A stretch of 63,091 nucleotides of DNA, taken from Chlamydiota bacterium. GTDB lineage: Bacteria > Chlamydiota > Chlamydiia > Chlamydiales > Parachlamydiaceae. Below the pieces are notes generated by a model that saw only the letters and a list, made by a program, of their open reading frames with translations, made no database searches and had not been told where the DNA came from. The position numbers were made by a program, and so were the translations under genes. The DNA lies in assembly GCA_013287915.1 (NCBI GenBank), contig JABDCX010000009.1:1-63091 (forward strand). The letters are read 5' to 3'. This document shows, piece by piece, positions 16,623-25,673 of this stretch. Within the stretch, counting starts at the first letter, position 1; every line of letters starts with the position of its first letter.

Positions 16623-17975
16623 TTACAAGGTGCGCAGGTCGGTCTTTTTGATGATGACGCTGACGTTCTTTTGATTAAAGCCCTTGTACCCTTCGCGCCG
16701 CTGTAGATTTTCCATGTGGCTGCCCACAGCGCCGTATTTGGTGAACTTCTCCGCCTGTTCGCGGCCGATATGACCAGCTGTCAAGAGGTCCTGGACGCGC
16801 TGCGGGTCGACATGCCAGATCTCTCCATGTGTAAAGGCCTGTTTTAAGTAGGGAAATGAGCTAAATGGATCCATCATGCTGATCCCATGGGTGGCCAAAT
16901 CGTGACTGAGCTCGTCAAACATGAACTGCGCTTCGAGATGGTGCATCCCAGATTGTGAGATGGAATCGCCATGAAGAGAGCACCAGAGCCCAATCGTTCC
17001 CAAACGTTCAAGTTTGGGCAGCTCGTGGTGGGAAAAATCGATCTCGAGCTCATGCGGCGCTAAGTCGACATCGAGAAAGAGCACAAGCCGGCTGTTGGGA
17101 TTTTCCATCACCTGTGCGCCCCATCCCGCTTCTTTCCCTGCGTAAAAGCGCTCGCGGCAGTGGAACCCTAAAATTTCAAACAGGCGCACGAGCTTTGTGA
17201 AGTGTTTGCGCGAAGAGCGGAATGTGTGATGGTCGTGGTTAGCCCAACCCATTCCCAAACGGTCTTGACGGGCTTTTTGCATCTGCCCAGCCAAATTCCG
17301 CGCTTGCCAATACTCCCGCTCGCATTGTAACACGAGAGTGGCTGCTAGGTCGCGCCCGACGATTGCCGTCAATTCCTCTGCGAGCTTCAGTGTGCGGTCG
17401 ATCATCTCCTCTTCGTCAAACAAGTGCCTTGGGCGCGCTTTCCATTTTTCTAGGGCTTCAAAATAGCGTTCTAAATACCCCTCATCGTGATAAAAAGGCT
17501 CCATCGTGCGCGAACCTCGTCGTTCAATTGCCCAGACAGAGATCCCCTGCTCAGAAGAGACCAGCGCGCGCCGGTATTCGCTAAACGGGGATCCTTCGAT
17601 CCAAGATTTCATCCCGCGCACCATCAAAAAATCAGCAATCGAGTCGACCACAAGTGCGACCCCCACAACAGCCTGGTCGTGGTCTTTGACGATCAGGCGT
17701 GGCAGCTGCGCGCCAGGGTGGTAAAAGACGCGGTAGGTCGGAGTGGCATCCTCGGCAATAAAACCGCTTTCCTCGAGTTCCTTTTCCAACGCAGGAGAAT
17801 TGCCAACAACGATGTGATCGAGCCAATCGAAGAGGCGCGTGCTCGTCAACTTCAACAGATCATTCTGTAATCGATCTAAAAATGGATTCTTGCGGCACGC
17901 CTCCTCCAGTGCTCTTAATACTAATGCCTCTGCACGCGGTTCACATTTCCATTGAAAAGGAAGGGTTGCGGTCAT
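16623..17975 (-). CDS. Hypothetical protein with a VOC/glyoxalase-like section
   Basis: The frame is open from 18065, but AGGAG seven bases before the ATG at 17975 sets a 450-residue product. The first 240 residues are unrecognised. From about residue 245 a stretch reads GWANHDHHTFRSSRKHFTK, with further conserved-looking LGFHCRERFYAG, LVLFLDVDL and a late SQSGMHHLEAQFMFDEL. Closely spaced His residues with a later Glu, embedded in beta-alpha-like segments, suggest a metal-binding vicinal-oxygen-chelate fold similar to DUF1338-type dioxygenases. That resemblance is weak. No signal peptide is present. The region is GC-rich compared with its flanks. Confidence 0.65.
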   Translation of the reverse strand: MTATLPFQWKCEPRAEALVLRALEEACRKNPFLDRLQNDLLKLTSTRLFDWLDHIVVGNSPALEKELEESGFIAEDATPTYRVFYHPGAQLPRLIVKDHDQAVVGVALVVDSIADFLMVRGMKSWIEGSPFSEYRRALVSSEQGISVWAIERRGSRTMEPFYHDEGYLERYFEALEKWKARPRHLFDEEEMIDRTLKLAEELTAIVGRDLAATLVLQCEREYWQARNLAGQMQKARQDRLGMGWANHDHHTFRSSRKHFTKLVRLFEILGFHCRERFYAGKEAGWGAQVMENPNSRLVLFLDVDLAPHELEIDFSHHELPKLERLGTIGLWCSLHGDSISQSGMHHLEAQFMFDELSHDLATHGISMMDPFSSFPYLKQAFTHGEIWHVDPQRVQDLLTAGHIGREQAEKFTKYGAVGSHMENLQRREGYKGFNQKNVSVIIKKTDLRTL

Positions 17976-18164
17976 CTCTTTGCTCCTGGTTGATAAACAT
18001 ACTGATACTATAAAATAGGTTTTAATGAAAATCTCATCCTTGGATATGGCGATACGGTTAAACACGCTCTTTGTTGTTGAAATTTATTTAGATTATATAT
18101 ACAATATCACTTAGCTTTTATTTATAAAATTTAATTATCTAAAATTATAAAATATTTAATATCT

Positions 18165-19613
18165 ATGAATATTCAACCTTGGAAGACAATTAATTTTAAA
18201 GACCTATTTCCAACAACATCTCTTCCTAATAACCAAATAAAGTATGGGGCGCCCAACGATTTTGGAAAGGTGATTCACGAGTTATTGTTTGCTAAATCGG
18301 TTGCCGGCACTAGCGATCGGTTTTTAAGTGATGTCAGATTAGTAGCTGAAATTGAAGGATTTAATGTAAGAGAATCGAGAGATATGTGCCCGGTCAGGGA
18401 TTATCGAGTGATGATCAGTAACGACGAATTTCTCTCCCCGAATGTATCTGATCAAGTCAAGCAAGCCGCTGATCGCTGTTATAAAAGGTCGCTATTTTGC
18501 AAAAACCACGCTCATTTGCTCCGTTCTGATAAGAAGCATGGCCACGTAGGATTAGGAGCCGTAGGAGTGGAGGGCAAAGCCATCGTTTTAAGAAATGCGG
18601 CTCCCAGTGATCAGTATCCAAGTGAACTTCCCCACCAGGCCAAAAATCAATCTGCTCGTATCTATTTTGAAGGAGGTAATTTATTCCAGATCACCGGCCT
18701 GGACGGAAAAAAAAGGGTGATCTTCGGAGAGGATAACGTCACAGTGACGCACCAGCTGATGCGTTTGACCGGACTGTTTAAAAATCCATCGGATTATTTG
18801 GAGGGGAAAATCCCTGAGATGATCGGGGAAATAGGGAAAAGGATTGCCCAGGACATCAGCTCAGCAGTGGTTGAAAGGACGTTAGGCAAAATGGCTAGCA
18901 TGGGTCTGGTTCTGCAAGATTTTACTGTGACTGCTGAGACGACAGCAATCGCAGTCAATTATTTAGCCCAAAAACAATTCATCGAGCAGATAATGATTCC
19001 AAAAGAGCTAAAAGTAGCGGCAAGTCAAATGATTCATCTGCCCCAGATCGATTACCATGAAGATCTCCTGATGACGCCCGGACCGAATGGAACCATCTTG
19101 CTGCAAGATTATAAACAGTCTGTTTTGCTTTTAGAGAGGGTTAAAAGGGAGTTAACCGACAAAAGCGACCGCGAATTGATCGACCTGTTTATTTTTACTA
19201 CAAAAGAAGATGGTGGTAGGGTGAAGGGGGTCATGGAAAAGGCAAAGCAGGCACTGGAACAAGCGGGGTTGAGAGTGATTCCAACTCCAGGAGCGTTTTT
19301 TGCCCCACCAACCTCTGAGATGAAGTTGATGGTAAATTTTCTTAACGCAATTACAGGTTTTTCTCCCAAAACGAATCACTATTACTACATAGTAGGGGGG
19401 ACGTCGGTAGGGTTGAAACTCGGTGCATTGTTGATGGATGCCTATGCACAATTTTTACAAAGCCTTTGTCCCGATAAGATCAATCTTTATTATGTGGGTA
19501 GGGATCTTAGAAAGCCAACAGACTTCTCGTTAGTGGATCATGTGTTAAACAATCGTGATGCTATGATGGGAGTGCATTGCTTATCCTTGGAAACAAAAAT
19601 TGAGGCTCTCTAA
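18165..19613 (+). CDS. Pentein-fold guanidino-group-modifying enzyme (agmatine/protein-arginine deiminase-like)
   Basis: A 482-residue protein. Motifs occur in the order expected for agmatine deiminase, arginine deiminase and related enzymes. VRDY lies near residue 77-80, FEGGNLF at 168-174 and FGEDN at 187-191. DYHEDLLM at 296-303 supplies the H-x-D pair, followed by VIPTPG at 371-376 and VNFLNAI at 390-396. The C-terminal GVHCLSLE has Cys472 as the likely nucleophile. Such enzymes hydrolyse or transfer amidino groups of arginine-type substrates through a covalent thiouronium intermediate. It is much longer than agmatine deiminase (about 370 residues), and the extra length lies mainly between EGGN and HED. 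The substrate is unknown. The start lies in a very AT-rich leader without a clear Shine-Dalgarno. AstB in this window has the same fold but is not closely similar. Confidence 0.65.
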   Translation: MNIQPWKTINFKDLFPTTSLPNNQIKYGAPNDFGKVIHELLFAKSVAGTSDRFLSDVRLVAEIEGFNVRESRDMCPVRDYRVMISNDEFLSPNVSDQVKQAADRCYKRSLFCKNHAHLLRSDKKHGHVGLGAVGVEGKAIVLRNAAPSDQYPSELPHQAKNQSARIYFEGGNLFQITGLDGKKRVIFGEDNVTVTHQLMRLTGLFKNPSDYLEGKIPEMIGEIGKRIAQDISSAVVERTLGKMASMGLVLQDFTVTAETTAIAVNYLAQKQFIEQIMIPKELKVAASQMIHLPQIDYHEDLLMTPGPNGTILLQDYKQSVLLLERVKRELTDKSDRELIDLFIFTTKEDGGRVKGVMEKAKQALEQAGLRVIPTPGAFFAPPTSEMKLMVNFLNAITGFSPKTNHYYYIVGGTSVGLKLGALLMDAYAQFLQSLCPDKINLYYVGRDLRKPTDFSLVDHVLNNRDAMMGVHCLSLETKIEAL

Positions 19614-19670
19614 AAGCCCGGGACTTTAAGTAGCAACTTGGGTTTTAATGAAAATCTCCTATTTGGTAGT

Positions 19671-20774
19671 ATGGGGAGCAACCAGTTAGGATCGAACAAC
19701 GACATGCAGTTAGACAAGCTTCCATCGCCGCGCCTCCTCAAACGACAACACCCAGCTACGACAATGCAGCTCGCATTTATCGAACGCTCTCGCCAGACGC
19801 TCATTGACATCCTCGAGGGGAACGATCCGCGACTCGCCTTGATTGTAGGCCCCTGCTCCATTCACGACAGCCTTGCAGCTCAGGAATTTGCTGAACGCTT
19901 AAATGCTTTGGCAAAAGAAGTTTCCGATGAATTTTTTCTCCTGATGCGCACCTATTTCGAAAAGCCGCGCACAACCGTAGGGTGGAAAGGCTTAGTCTAT
20001 GATCCGCAGATGGATGGCTCTCACGACCTCGTCAATGGACTTGCACAAGCACGTGATTTGTTGCTGGCCCTAGCCGATCAAAGAGTTCCAGCGGCCACCG
20101 AATTTCTCGATCCGATGACGCCGCGCTATCTCGAAGATCTCGTTACCTGGTCGTGCATTGGAGCGCGTACGACAGAATCGCAAATCCACCGGCAATTTGC
20201 CTCAGGTTTGCCGATGCCTGTCGCCTTTAAAAACAACACTTCTGGCGACTTAGAAGTTGCAGTGAATGCCGTCATTGCTGCCTCCCATCCCCACACCTGT
20301 TTTGGAATCGACGAAGAGGGGCAAGCAGCGATCATGCGCACCCGTGGCAATCCATTTTCCCACATCGTTTTGCGCGGCGGAAAGGCACACTCCAATTACG
20401 ATCCCCAATCTCTCGCTCAAGCATTGACTTTGCTCCGCAAAGCGCATCTGCCCCTACGCTTGCTCATTGACTGTACACATGGCAATTCGAGAAAGGATCA
20501 CAACGAGCAAGTGGCCGTCTTTGAATCTGTCCTCCAACAGTTCATGCAAGGCAACCAGGCCATACGCGGCATCTTACTCGAAAGCCACCTCGCAGAAGGA
20601 AGCCAAGCACTGCCCAAACATTTGCGTGAACTCAATTATGGCGTTTCCGTCACAGACCCTTGCCTGGGATGGGACAGCACGGAAAAGCTGATCCTCGAAG
20701 GAGCAAAACAGCTGCGTACACGTAGGGAAAATGAATCTCAAAGGCTCGCATGTCTAGAAAAAGCCCTTTTTTAG
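19671..20774 (+). CDS. aroG: 3-deoxy-7-phosphoheptulonate (DAHP) synthase, class I
   Basis: Condenses phosphoenolpyruvate with erythrose 4-phosphate in the first step of the shikimate pathway. Signatures are LIVGPCSIHD, MRTYFEKPRTTVGWKG, DPMTPRYLEDL, WSCIGARTTESQIHR, GLPMPVAFKN, ILRGGK-like IVLRGGKAHSNY, DCTHGNSRKDH, GILLESHLAEG and VTDPCLGW. These match the AroG/AroF/AroH type with metal-binding Cys, His, Glu and Asp. The frame is open from a TTG at 19638. ATG 19671 gives 367 residues and the family's usual N-terminal length, and ATG 19704 is an alternative; neither has a strong Shine-Dalgarno. The 3' end overlaps the next gene by 25 bases. Confidence 0.94.
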   Translation: MGSNQLGSNNDMQLDKLPSPRLLKRQHPATTMQLAFIERSRQTLIDILEGNDPRLALIVGPCSIHDSLAAQEFAERLNALAKEVSDEFFLLMRTYFEKPRTTVGWKGLVYDPQMDGSHDLVNGLAQARDLLLALADQRVPAATEFLDPMTPRYLEDLVTWSCIGARTTESQIHRQFASGLPMPVAFKNNTSGDLEVAVNAVIAASHPHTCFGIDEEGQAAIMRTRGNPFSHIVLRGGKAHSNYDPQSLAQALTLLRKAHLPLRLLIDCTHGNSRKDHNEQVAVFESVLQQFMQGNQAIRGILLESHLAEGSQALPKHLRELNYGVSVTDPCLGWDSTEKLILEGAKQLRTRRENESQRLACLEKALF

Positions 20775-21238
20775 CCTTGAGTTGCATTGCAGTGCTCTTT
20801 AGCGCCTGCACCCCCTACTCATACCTCTCTGTTCACACCGACTATTTAAGCCACCGCACACTCGCAAGCTACTACGTCAACACCCCAGACCCGATGTTGG
20901 ACAACCCTCCGATCGGCCAACGCCTCATCGTCAGCTGGTCGATCCCCAAACATATCCTTCCTGGCAACAATCTGTACCTCAAAATCTACATGCGCTATTG
21001 GAACCGAGCAGAAGAGATCAAAACGGAACCCGTGACCCGCTCAAGAGGCACTGTCGTCTATGCGATCATGAATGAGGAGTACATCGAAACCCGCGGGATC
21101 ATGTCATACAAGGTCGAATTGATAGACAATGGCCAAGTCATATCCGAGTGGAAGCACCAAGTGTGGACAGAGGTGGTGCACGTTGAGCACAAGCCGGTGC
21201 AAGAAGACGACGATGACCTTGAGGATCTTGTTTTCTAA
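20750..21238 (+). CDS. Hypothetical lipoprotein
   Basis: A 162-residue protein with a signal peptide ending in a lipobox (AVLFSAC, lipidated Cys about residue 20). It is therefore probably anchored in a membrane facing the periplasm or cell surface. The mature part is rich in Tyr and Trp and beta-strand-like segments and ends in an acidic EDDDDLED tail. I do not recognise a domain. It begins inside the last 25 bases of the DAHP synthase gene, so the two are translationally linked, though a metabolic link is not obvious. Confidence 0.8.
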   Translation: MSRKSPFLALSCIAVLFSACTPYSYLSVHTDYLSHRTLASYYVNTPDPMLDNPPIGQRLIVSWSIPKHILPGNNLYLKIYMRYWNRAEEIKTEPVTRSRGTVVYAIMNEEYIETRGIMSYKVELIDNGQVISEWKHQVWTEVVHVEHKPVQEDDDDLEDLVF

Positions 21239-21278
21239 ATTTTTCAAATTCTTTCCACCACAGATCACGGAGAATAAT

Positions 21279-21347
21279 GACAGGGACCTTAGGGACGAAG
21301 TTGGAAACCTACTGTCGCTAAGGTCCCTAAGGTCGCTTGTCCCTGTC
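21279..21347. repeat. Compound inverted repeat between converging genes
   Basis: The left arm is GACAGGGAC directly followed by CTTAGGGAC (21279-21296). The right arm has the inverse words GTCCCTAAG (21323-21331) and GTCCCTGTC (21339-21347), separated by 7 bases. It can fold into a long bulged hairpin, and TTTT follows the right arm. Its position between the lipoprotein and atpK stops suggests a bidirectional terminator or an inserted palindromic element. Confidence 0.6.
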
Positions 21348-21349
21348 TT

Positions 21350-21772
21350 TTAGAGCAGCAGGATCGAGAACACAAAGGTAAACAGCGCGAAAGACTCGAT
21401 GATCCCCACTGCAGCAAAGCACTTACCGAAGATAGAAGGCTGTTTTGCTGAAGCTTGAATACCCGTCGCGCACACTTTCCCTTGGAAAACGGCCGAAGCC
21501 AAAAAGGCAGCTCCTGCAAATATTCCCATCGCAACTCCAGAAAGCGGTGACAGCGTTCCTGCTGTAATGGCTTTGCTCATCAGCAGCATCAAAATAAAGC
21601 CGTAGATCGACTGTGAAGCTGGTGCCGCAGACATACCGATAAATTTACCATGCCCCTCTTCGACGCGACTCATCGCCGCATGCGAAGCGGCCCCCGCTAT
21701 GTAACACCCGATGCAACTGCCAATGGAGCTAATGCCCAAGACCATGACAGGACCCACCATATTAAAATCCAT
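21350..21772 (-). CDS. atpK: V-type ATP synthase subunit K (proteolipid)
   Basis: The membrane rotor subunit of the V/A-type ATPase. The 140-residue product has four hydrophobic helices, forming two hairpins. Glycine/alanine-rich helices and GIIESFALFTFVF in the last one place the ion-binding Glu. Length and layout match chlamydial AtpK. It is the last gene of the reverse-strand operon, 13 bases after atpI. Confidence 0.93.
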   Translation of the reverse strand: MDFNMVGPVMVLGISSIGSCIGCYIAGAASHAAMSRVEEGHGKFIGMSAAPASQSIYGFILMLLMSKAITAGTLSPLSGVAMGIFAGAAFLASAVFQGKVCATGIQASAKQPSIFGKCFAAVGIIESFALFTFVFSILLL

Positions 21773-21785
21773 ACAAACACTCCTT

Positions 21786-23714
21786 TTAGTCTATATCTTG
21801 TTTCCTCAAGGGATTAAAAATCTTTCCTCCACCTTCAAAGCAGTAATGATACCACTCCAAAAAGTTAAGACGCAAGCCGTGAATCACGCCTCCCATGATG
21901 CTCAAGGCAATGTTTACGACGTGTCCAAATAACAAAATCAACAACCCAAAGACGAACGGAACTCCCGCTGATAGATCGATCATCGTCGCCGTCAATAACG
22001 AACCCGCAAGCCCAAGGGCATAAAGACGCAAATAGGACAATACATCGCCAAAAATCTGGATCACATGCGACGCTTCGAGCAATCCAAATAGCTTGTGGCG
22101 AAAAAGCGCGATCACGACGGCCAAAATGACTCCGCCATAGACTAAATAAAGCCCATTGTGCGCTGCTCGTTCCCGATCGATGCCAAAAGCAAAATTCACC
22201 AAAGATGTGGCGTGCAAGAAGACCGGCGTATACAAATAGGCGCCGATCAAGAAAATCACCCATCCCACGTGAGACCAATTGCGTTTGACATAACGCAGCA
22301 TTGAAATGATGATATGGAGAACTCCAATAAACAGCGCCATTTCGAGCATGATATTATCAGAAAATTTCGAATACGCATCGTAGGAAACTTTGCCCTGCTC
22401 ATTTTTCGATGAAGCTTTCATCAGAAAATCTGTCGGATCTGTGACGCCACTTAAATCTGGGTATTTCTTCACCCACTCTTTATACACGTCATCTTTACGC
22501 TGCATGTGATAGGCTGCCTTTTTCTCGACGAGCCAGCTCATCATAGACACTTTGCGCAAAACGCTATCGGGTGCAATCGTCACGCCAAAGAAGGAGGTGG
22601 TGAGAACGCCCCAGGCGATGCATGAAAAGGCTAAAATCGTCATCAGGTCCAAGGCCCGGCGCCAACCCCCTCGGAGCGCCTTAGCATATTTGTGCCGCAC
22701 ATAAACTGCGATCAACAAAAGCACAAGCCCATATCCTCCATCTCCGATGACCATGGAGAAGAAAAGAGAGAAAAAGAACAACACCCACAAGGAGGGATCT
22801 TTATCGGTCGTCGACGGTGTATCGTAGATGTGGACGAGATCTTCCCCAATCTTTGCAAATCCGCTGTTTTGCAAACTTGTGGGAACCGCATCTGTAGGTT
22901 CGATTTCGACCTCTTCGTAATAGACCTTCATATCCTTCACAAGAGAGTTGAGTTGATCGATTTTGTTGAGAGGCACCCACCCTTGGATCACAAACAGCGT
23001 CTCCTCTGTGATCGGAAACGCCACGCACTCCTTTGCTTTTTCCAACTCGTGGCTATTCCACTGGTGCAAATACGCGTGATGCAACAAACGGCTATACTTC
23101 GCATATCCCTTCAGACGCACGTCGGTCGCCGCAATCTCCCTTTCGATCTCTTGATAGCGTTTCTTCAAAGCTCCGAACGGTTTTTCGATGATCATCTCTA
23201 GAAGCTTTGGGTATTGCTGAGGCGCTTTGTTGATCCCGATGAAGTAATCGAGATCGTGATCGGAACCGACAAAGAGCACCTCGTCAGGCAACGCGAGTGT
23301 TTCCGCAAGTCCGCGCTTTGAACAATAGTATTGTATTTTGCGGTGCGCTTCCTTTTCCAGTTGTGCGATCTCTCCAAGGGAAAAGTCGCCAAAGATTTCG
23401 ACCCGTCTCATGTCGAGGTGGGTGATCCGCTGCTCCTCTTGCAACGATTCGAGTTCTTTCTTGAGCGTCACAATCTTGTGGGCCAGCCCAGAGGCGATTT
23501 CATACTCCTCGGTCTCTTCCTGTTCCATGACAGGCAGTCCCCTCAACACCTTGATCGCTTGTGCGATCACCGCCATATTTTCTGACAGAACGGCAGGAGC
23601 AAACCCTTTTGGGGTGATAAAGTGGATGATCCCGAGCTCCTGAGCACGTCTAAAAAAGAGATCGCGCTCTTTTTCTACACCGACAAATAGGAATTTCTTC
23701 ACGTCGTAGATCAT
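21786..23714 (-). CDS. atpI: V-type ATP synthase subunit I
   Basis: The 642-residue stator/a-type subunit. The N-terminal half is a cytoplasmic region with coiled-coil stretches (IVTLKKELESLQEEQR). The C-terminal half has about seven transmembrane helices, including FSLFFSMVIGDGGYGL and RLYALGLAGSL with the Arg that faces the rotor. GHVVNIALSIMGGVIHGLRLNFLEW near the end is typical of the family. It couples ion passage to rotation. Its ATG overlaps the atpD stop by four bases. Confidence 0.95.
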   Translation of the reverse strand: MIYDVKKFLFVGVEKERDLFFRRAQELGIIHFITPKGFAPAVLSENMAVIAQAIKVLRGLPVMEQEETEEYEIASGLAHKIVTLKKELESLQEEQRITHLDMRRVEIFGDFSLGEIAQLEKEAHRKIQYYCSKRGLAETLALPDEVLFVGSDHDLDYFIGINKAPQQYPKLLEMIIEKPFGALKKRYQEIEREIAATDVRLKGYAKYSRLLHHAYLHQWNSHELEKAKECVAFPITEETLFVIQGWVPLNKIDQLNSLVKDMKVYYEEVEIEPTDAVPTSLQNSGFAKIGEDLVHIYDTPSTTDKDPSLWVLFFFSLFFSMVIGDGGYGLVLLLIAVYVRHKYAKALRGGWRRALDLMTILAFSCIAWGVLTTSFFGVTIAPDSVLRKVSMMSWLVEKKAAYHMQRKDDVYKEWVKKYPDLSGVTDPTDFLMKASSKNEQGKVSYDAYSKFSDNIMLEMALFIGVLHIIISMLRYVKRNWSHVGWVIFLIGAYLYTPVFLHATSLVNFAFGIDRERAAHNGLYLVYGGVILAVVIALFRHKLFGLLEASHVIQIFGDVLSYLRLYALGLAGSLLTATMIDLSAGVPFVFGLLILLFGHVVNIALSIMGGVIHGLRLNFLEWYHYCFEGGGKIFNPLRKQDID

Positions 23715-24337
23715 ATTGTTATCAACTCTCGACTTTCTTTCTTCTCTTGAATTTTGGCCTTTGCCACTTTCGCCTGCGAGACGGCGGCTAATTGTTGATC
23801 CCCTAAAAACACTTTGATTTTTTTGATGTTCTCGATTGCCCGCGGGATCAAAATCTTCTCAAACAAGTTCACCCGAATTGACACTTCGCGAAGCTCCTTC
23901 TCAAGGGCCGTGGCTTTTTCCTCTGCAATGAGGATCCGTGCCTTGGACTCTGCCAGGGTGCGTAAACCCTTTGTCACGCTATCGACCCAAGGAGGCGTAT
24001 CGAACAAGCTATAGGAAAACTCTGCAAAGTCGATCCCTTCGAAATAGGGCACTTCGACACCAGCAATGTTCTCATATCGCTTATGCACTTTTAAAATCTT
24101 CGCACTCTCTTCCAGATTAATCGACAGTTTTTCAGTCAGCAGCTCGCTATACCCATCCACTTGCGTCTGGATCGTCTGAAACGCTTCCTTGCAAACAGCA
24201 ATTTCGATCCGCGCTTCGTTCACTTCGATCTGCAACATCGCTTTTTTCAGCTGCAACGTTGGCAAATACTTTTTGAGCTGATTTAACCGCATCTGTTGAA
24301 AGCGCAGTTCATTTTTTGTCAGCTTAATCTCTGCCAT
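23711..24337 (-). CDS. atpD: V-type ATP synthase subunit D
   Basis: The central stalk subunit that rotates inside the A3B3 head. The 208-residue, almost entirely helical protein starts with the family-type KLTKNELRFQQMRLNQLKKYLP and ends with IPRAIENIKKIKVFLGDQQ and a basic/acidic tail. Length is usual. It sits 6 bases after atpB and overlaps atpI. Confidence 0.95.
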   Translation of the reverse strand: MAEIKLTKNELRFQQMRLNQLKKYLPTLQLKKAMLQIEVNEARIEIAVCKEAFQTIQTQVDGYSELLTEKLSINLEESAKILKVHKRYENIAGVEVPYFEGIDFAEFSYSLFDTPPWVDSVTKGLRTLAESKARILIAEEKATALEKELREVSIRVNLFEKILIPRAIENIKKIKVFLGDQQLAAVSQAKVAKAKIQEKKESRELITI

Positions 24338-24343
24338 AGCTCT

Positions 24344-25660
24344 TTACTTGGTACGGTGCACTGTTGTCGGCCAGTATTTAGTCAAGATGGCCTGCTTAAT
24401 CCCGACTTCCTCTGGCTGGAAACACTCGGCAAGCGTTTTCCACCCCAGATCCAACGCATCTTCTAGCGAGTAGTTCACGTCGAGATTCATCATCCTCTCC
24501 TCAAACAATTTTGAGTAGTGCAGCAGCTGCTCATCCCAACGGGATAGCTTAAAACCCATCCCCTGCCGCTCGCGCGCCTTCTTCGATTCAGCATACAAAC
24601 GGATCATCGCGTTTGCTAAATCCCCATGGTCTTCCCGAGTTACCTTTCCGATGACCAGCTGTTTCAAACGGGAAAGAGAACCAAACGGATCGATACGGCC
24701 ATGGTGCAAGTAGAATTGCCCTTCGGTGATATAGCCCGTATTGTCGGGGATCGGGTGAGTTACATCGTCCCCTGGCATCGTCGTTACTGCGACGATCGTG
24801 ATCGATCCACTCCCTTCGATCAAAACTGCCTTTTCGTAGCGCGAAGCTAAGTCGGAGTAGAGAGAGCCAGGATAACCGCGGTTTGACGGAACCTGATCCA
24901 TCGTAATTGAGATCTCCTTGATGGCATCGGCAAAGGCTGTCATGTCAGTCATCAAGACAAGGACGTTTTTGTCGTTAATCGCGAACTTCTCGGCACAAGC
25001 TAGGGCCATATCAGGGACTAACAAACACTCCACAGCAGGGTCGGTAGCGCGGTGGATGTACATCACCGTCTTATTCATCGAACCCGAATCCTCCGCATTG
25101 TCAATAAACGCTTGGTAATCCTTAAAGGTAAGCCCCATTCCCGCAATGATCACGACATCCGCATCGGTCTGGTTCGCAATCCGCATCAGAAGGGCATTGT
25201 ACGGTTCGCCTGGGACAGAAAAAATCGGAATCTTTTGCGATTTCACCAAACAATTAAAGACGTCAATCATCGGGATGTTCGTGCGCACCAATTCGCGCGG
25301 AACAATTCGTTTCACTGGGTTAAAAGAGGTTCCTCCGATGTTGATTGGCTCTCCCACAATAGCTGGCCCGCCGTCGATTGGGATACCAGCTCCGCTCAAG
25401 CGGCGTCCTAACAGAGCATCTCCGAAAACCGCTTGCATTTGCCGTTTAAGAAATGTCACCTTGTCATCTGTCGAAATGCCCCGGGTATTTTGAAACACTT
25501 GCAGCGTCACGCGGTCACCTTCGATGCGCAAGACGGAGGCGTAGACAGAGCGGCCATCCTTCAAATCAATCCGAGCCAGCTCACCCAACGCCACATCGTT
25601 GGCAATCACGGTAATGAGGTTCCCCCGCATATCCAAAATGCGGTCATACACAACTTTCAT
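24344..25660 (-). CDS. atpB: V-type ATP synthase subunit B
   Basis: The non-catalytic nucleotide-binding subunit of the head. The 438-residue product has an N-terminal beta-barrel (MRGNLITV...GELARI). [12 protein letters not shown] stands where the P-loop is degenerate, as usual for B subunits. [13 protein letters not shown] and [21 protein letters not shown] follow, then a C-terminal helical domain ([17 protein letters not shown]). It follows atpA by 13 bases. Confidence 0.96.
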   Translation of the reverse strand: MKVVYDRILDMRGNLITVIANDVALGELARIDLKDGRSVYASVLRIEGDRVTLQVFQNTRGISTDDKVTFLKRQMQAVFGDALLGRRLSGAGIPIDGGPAIVGEPINIGGTSFNPVKRIVPRELVRTNIPMIDVFNCLVKSQKIPIFSVPGEPYNALLMRIANQTDADVVIIAGMGLTFKDYQAFIDNAEDSGSMNKTVMYIHRATDPAVECLLVPDMALACAEKFAINDKNVLVLMTDMTAFADAIKEISITMDQVPSNRGYPGSLYSDLASRYEKAVLIEGSGSITIVAVTTMPGDDVTHPIPDNTGYITEGQFYLHHGRIDPFGSLSRLKQLVIGKVTREDHGDLANAMIRLYAESKKARERQGMGFKLSRWDEQLLHYSKLFEERMMNLDVNYSLEDALDLGWKTLAECFQPEEVGIKQAILTKYWPTTVHRTK

Positions 25661-25673
25661 CAGTTCTCCTCGA

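Noticed and set aside
17976-18065. 30-residue N-terminal extension of the VOC-like protein
   Set aside because: No ribosome binding site before it, whereas the ATG at 17975 has AGGAG at good spacing.
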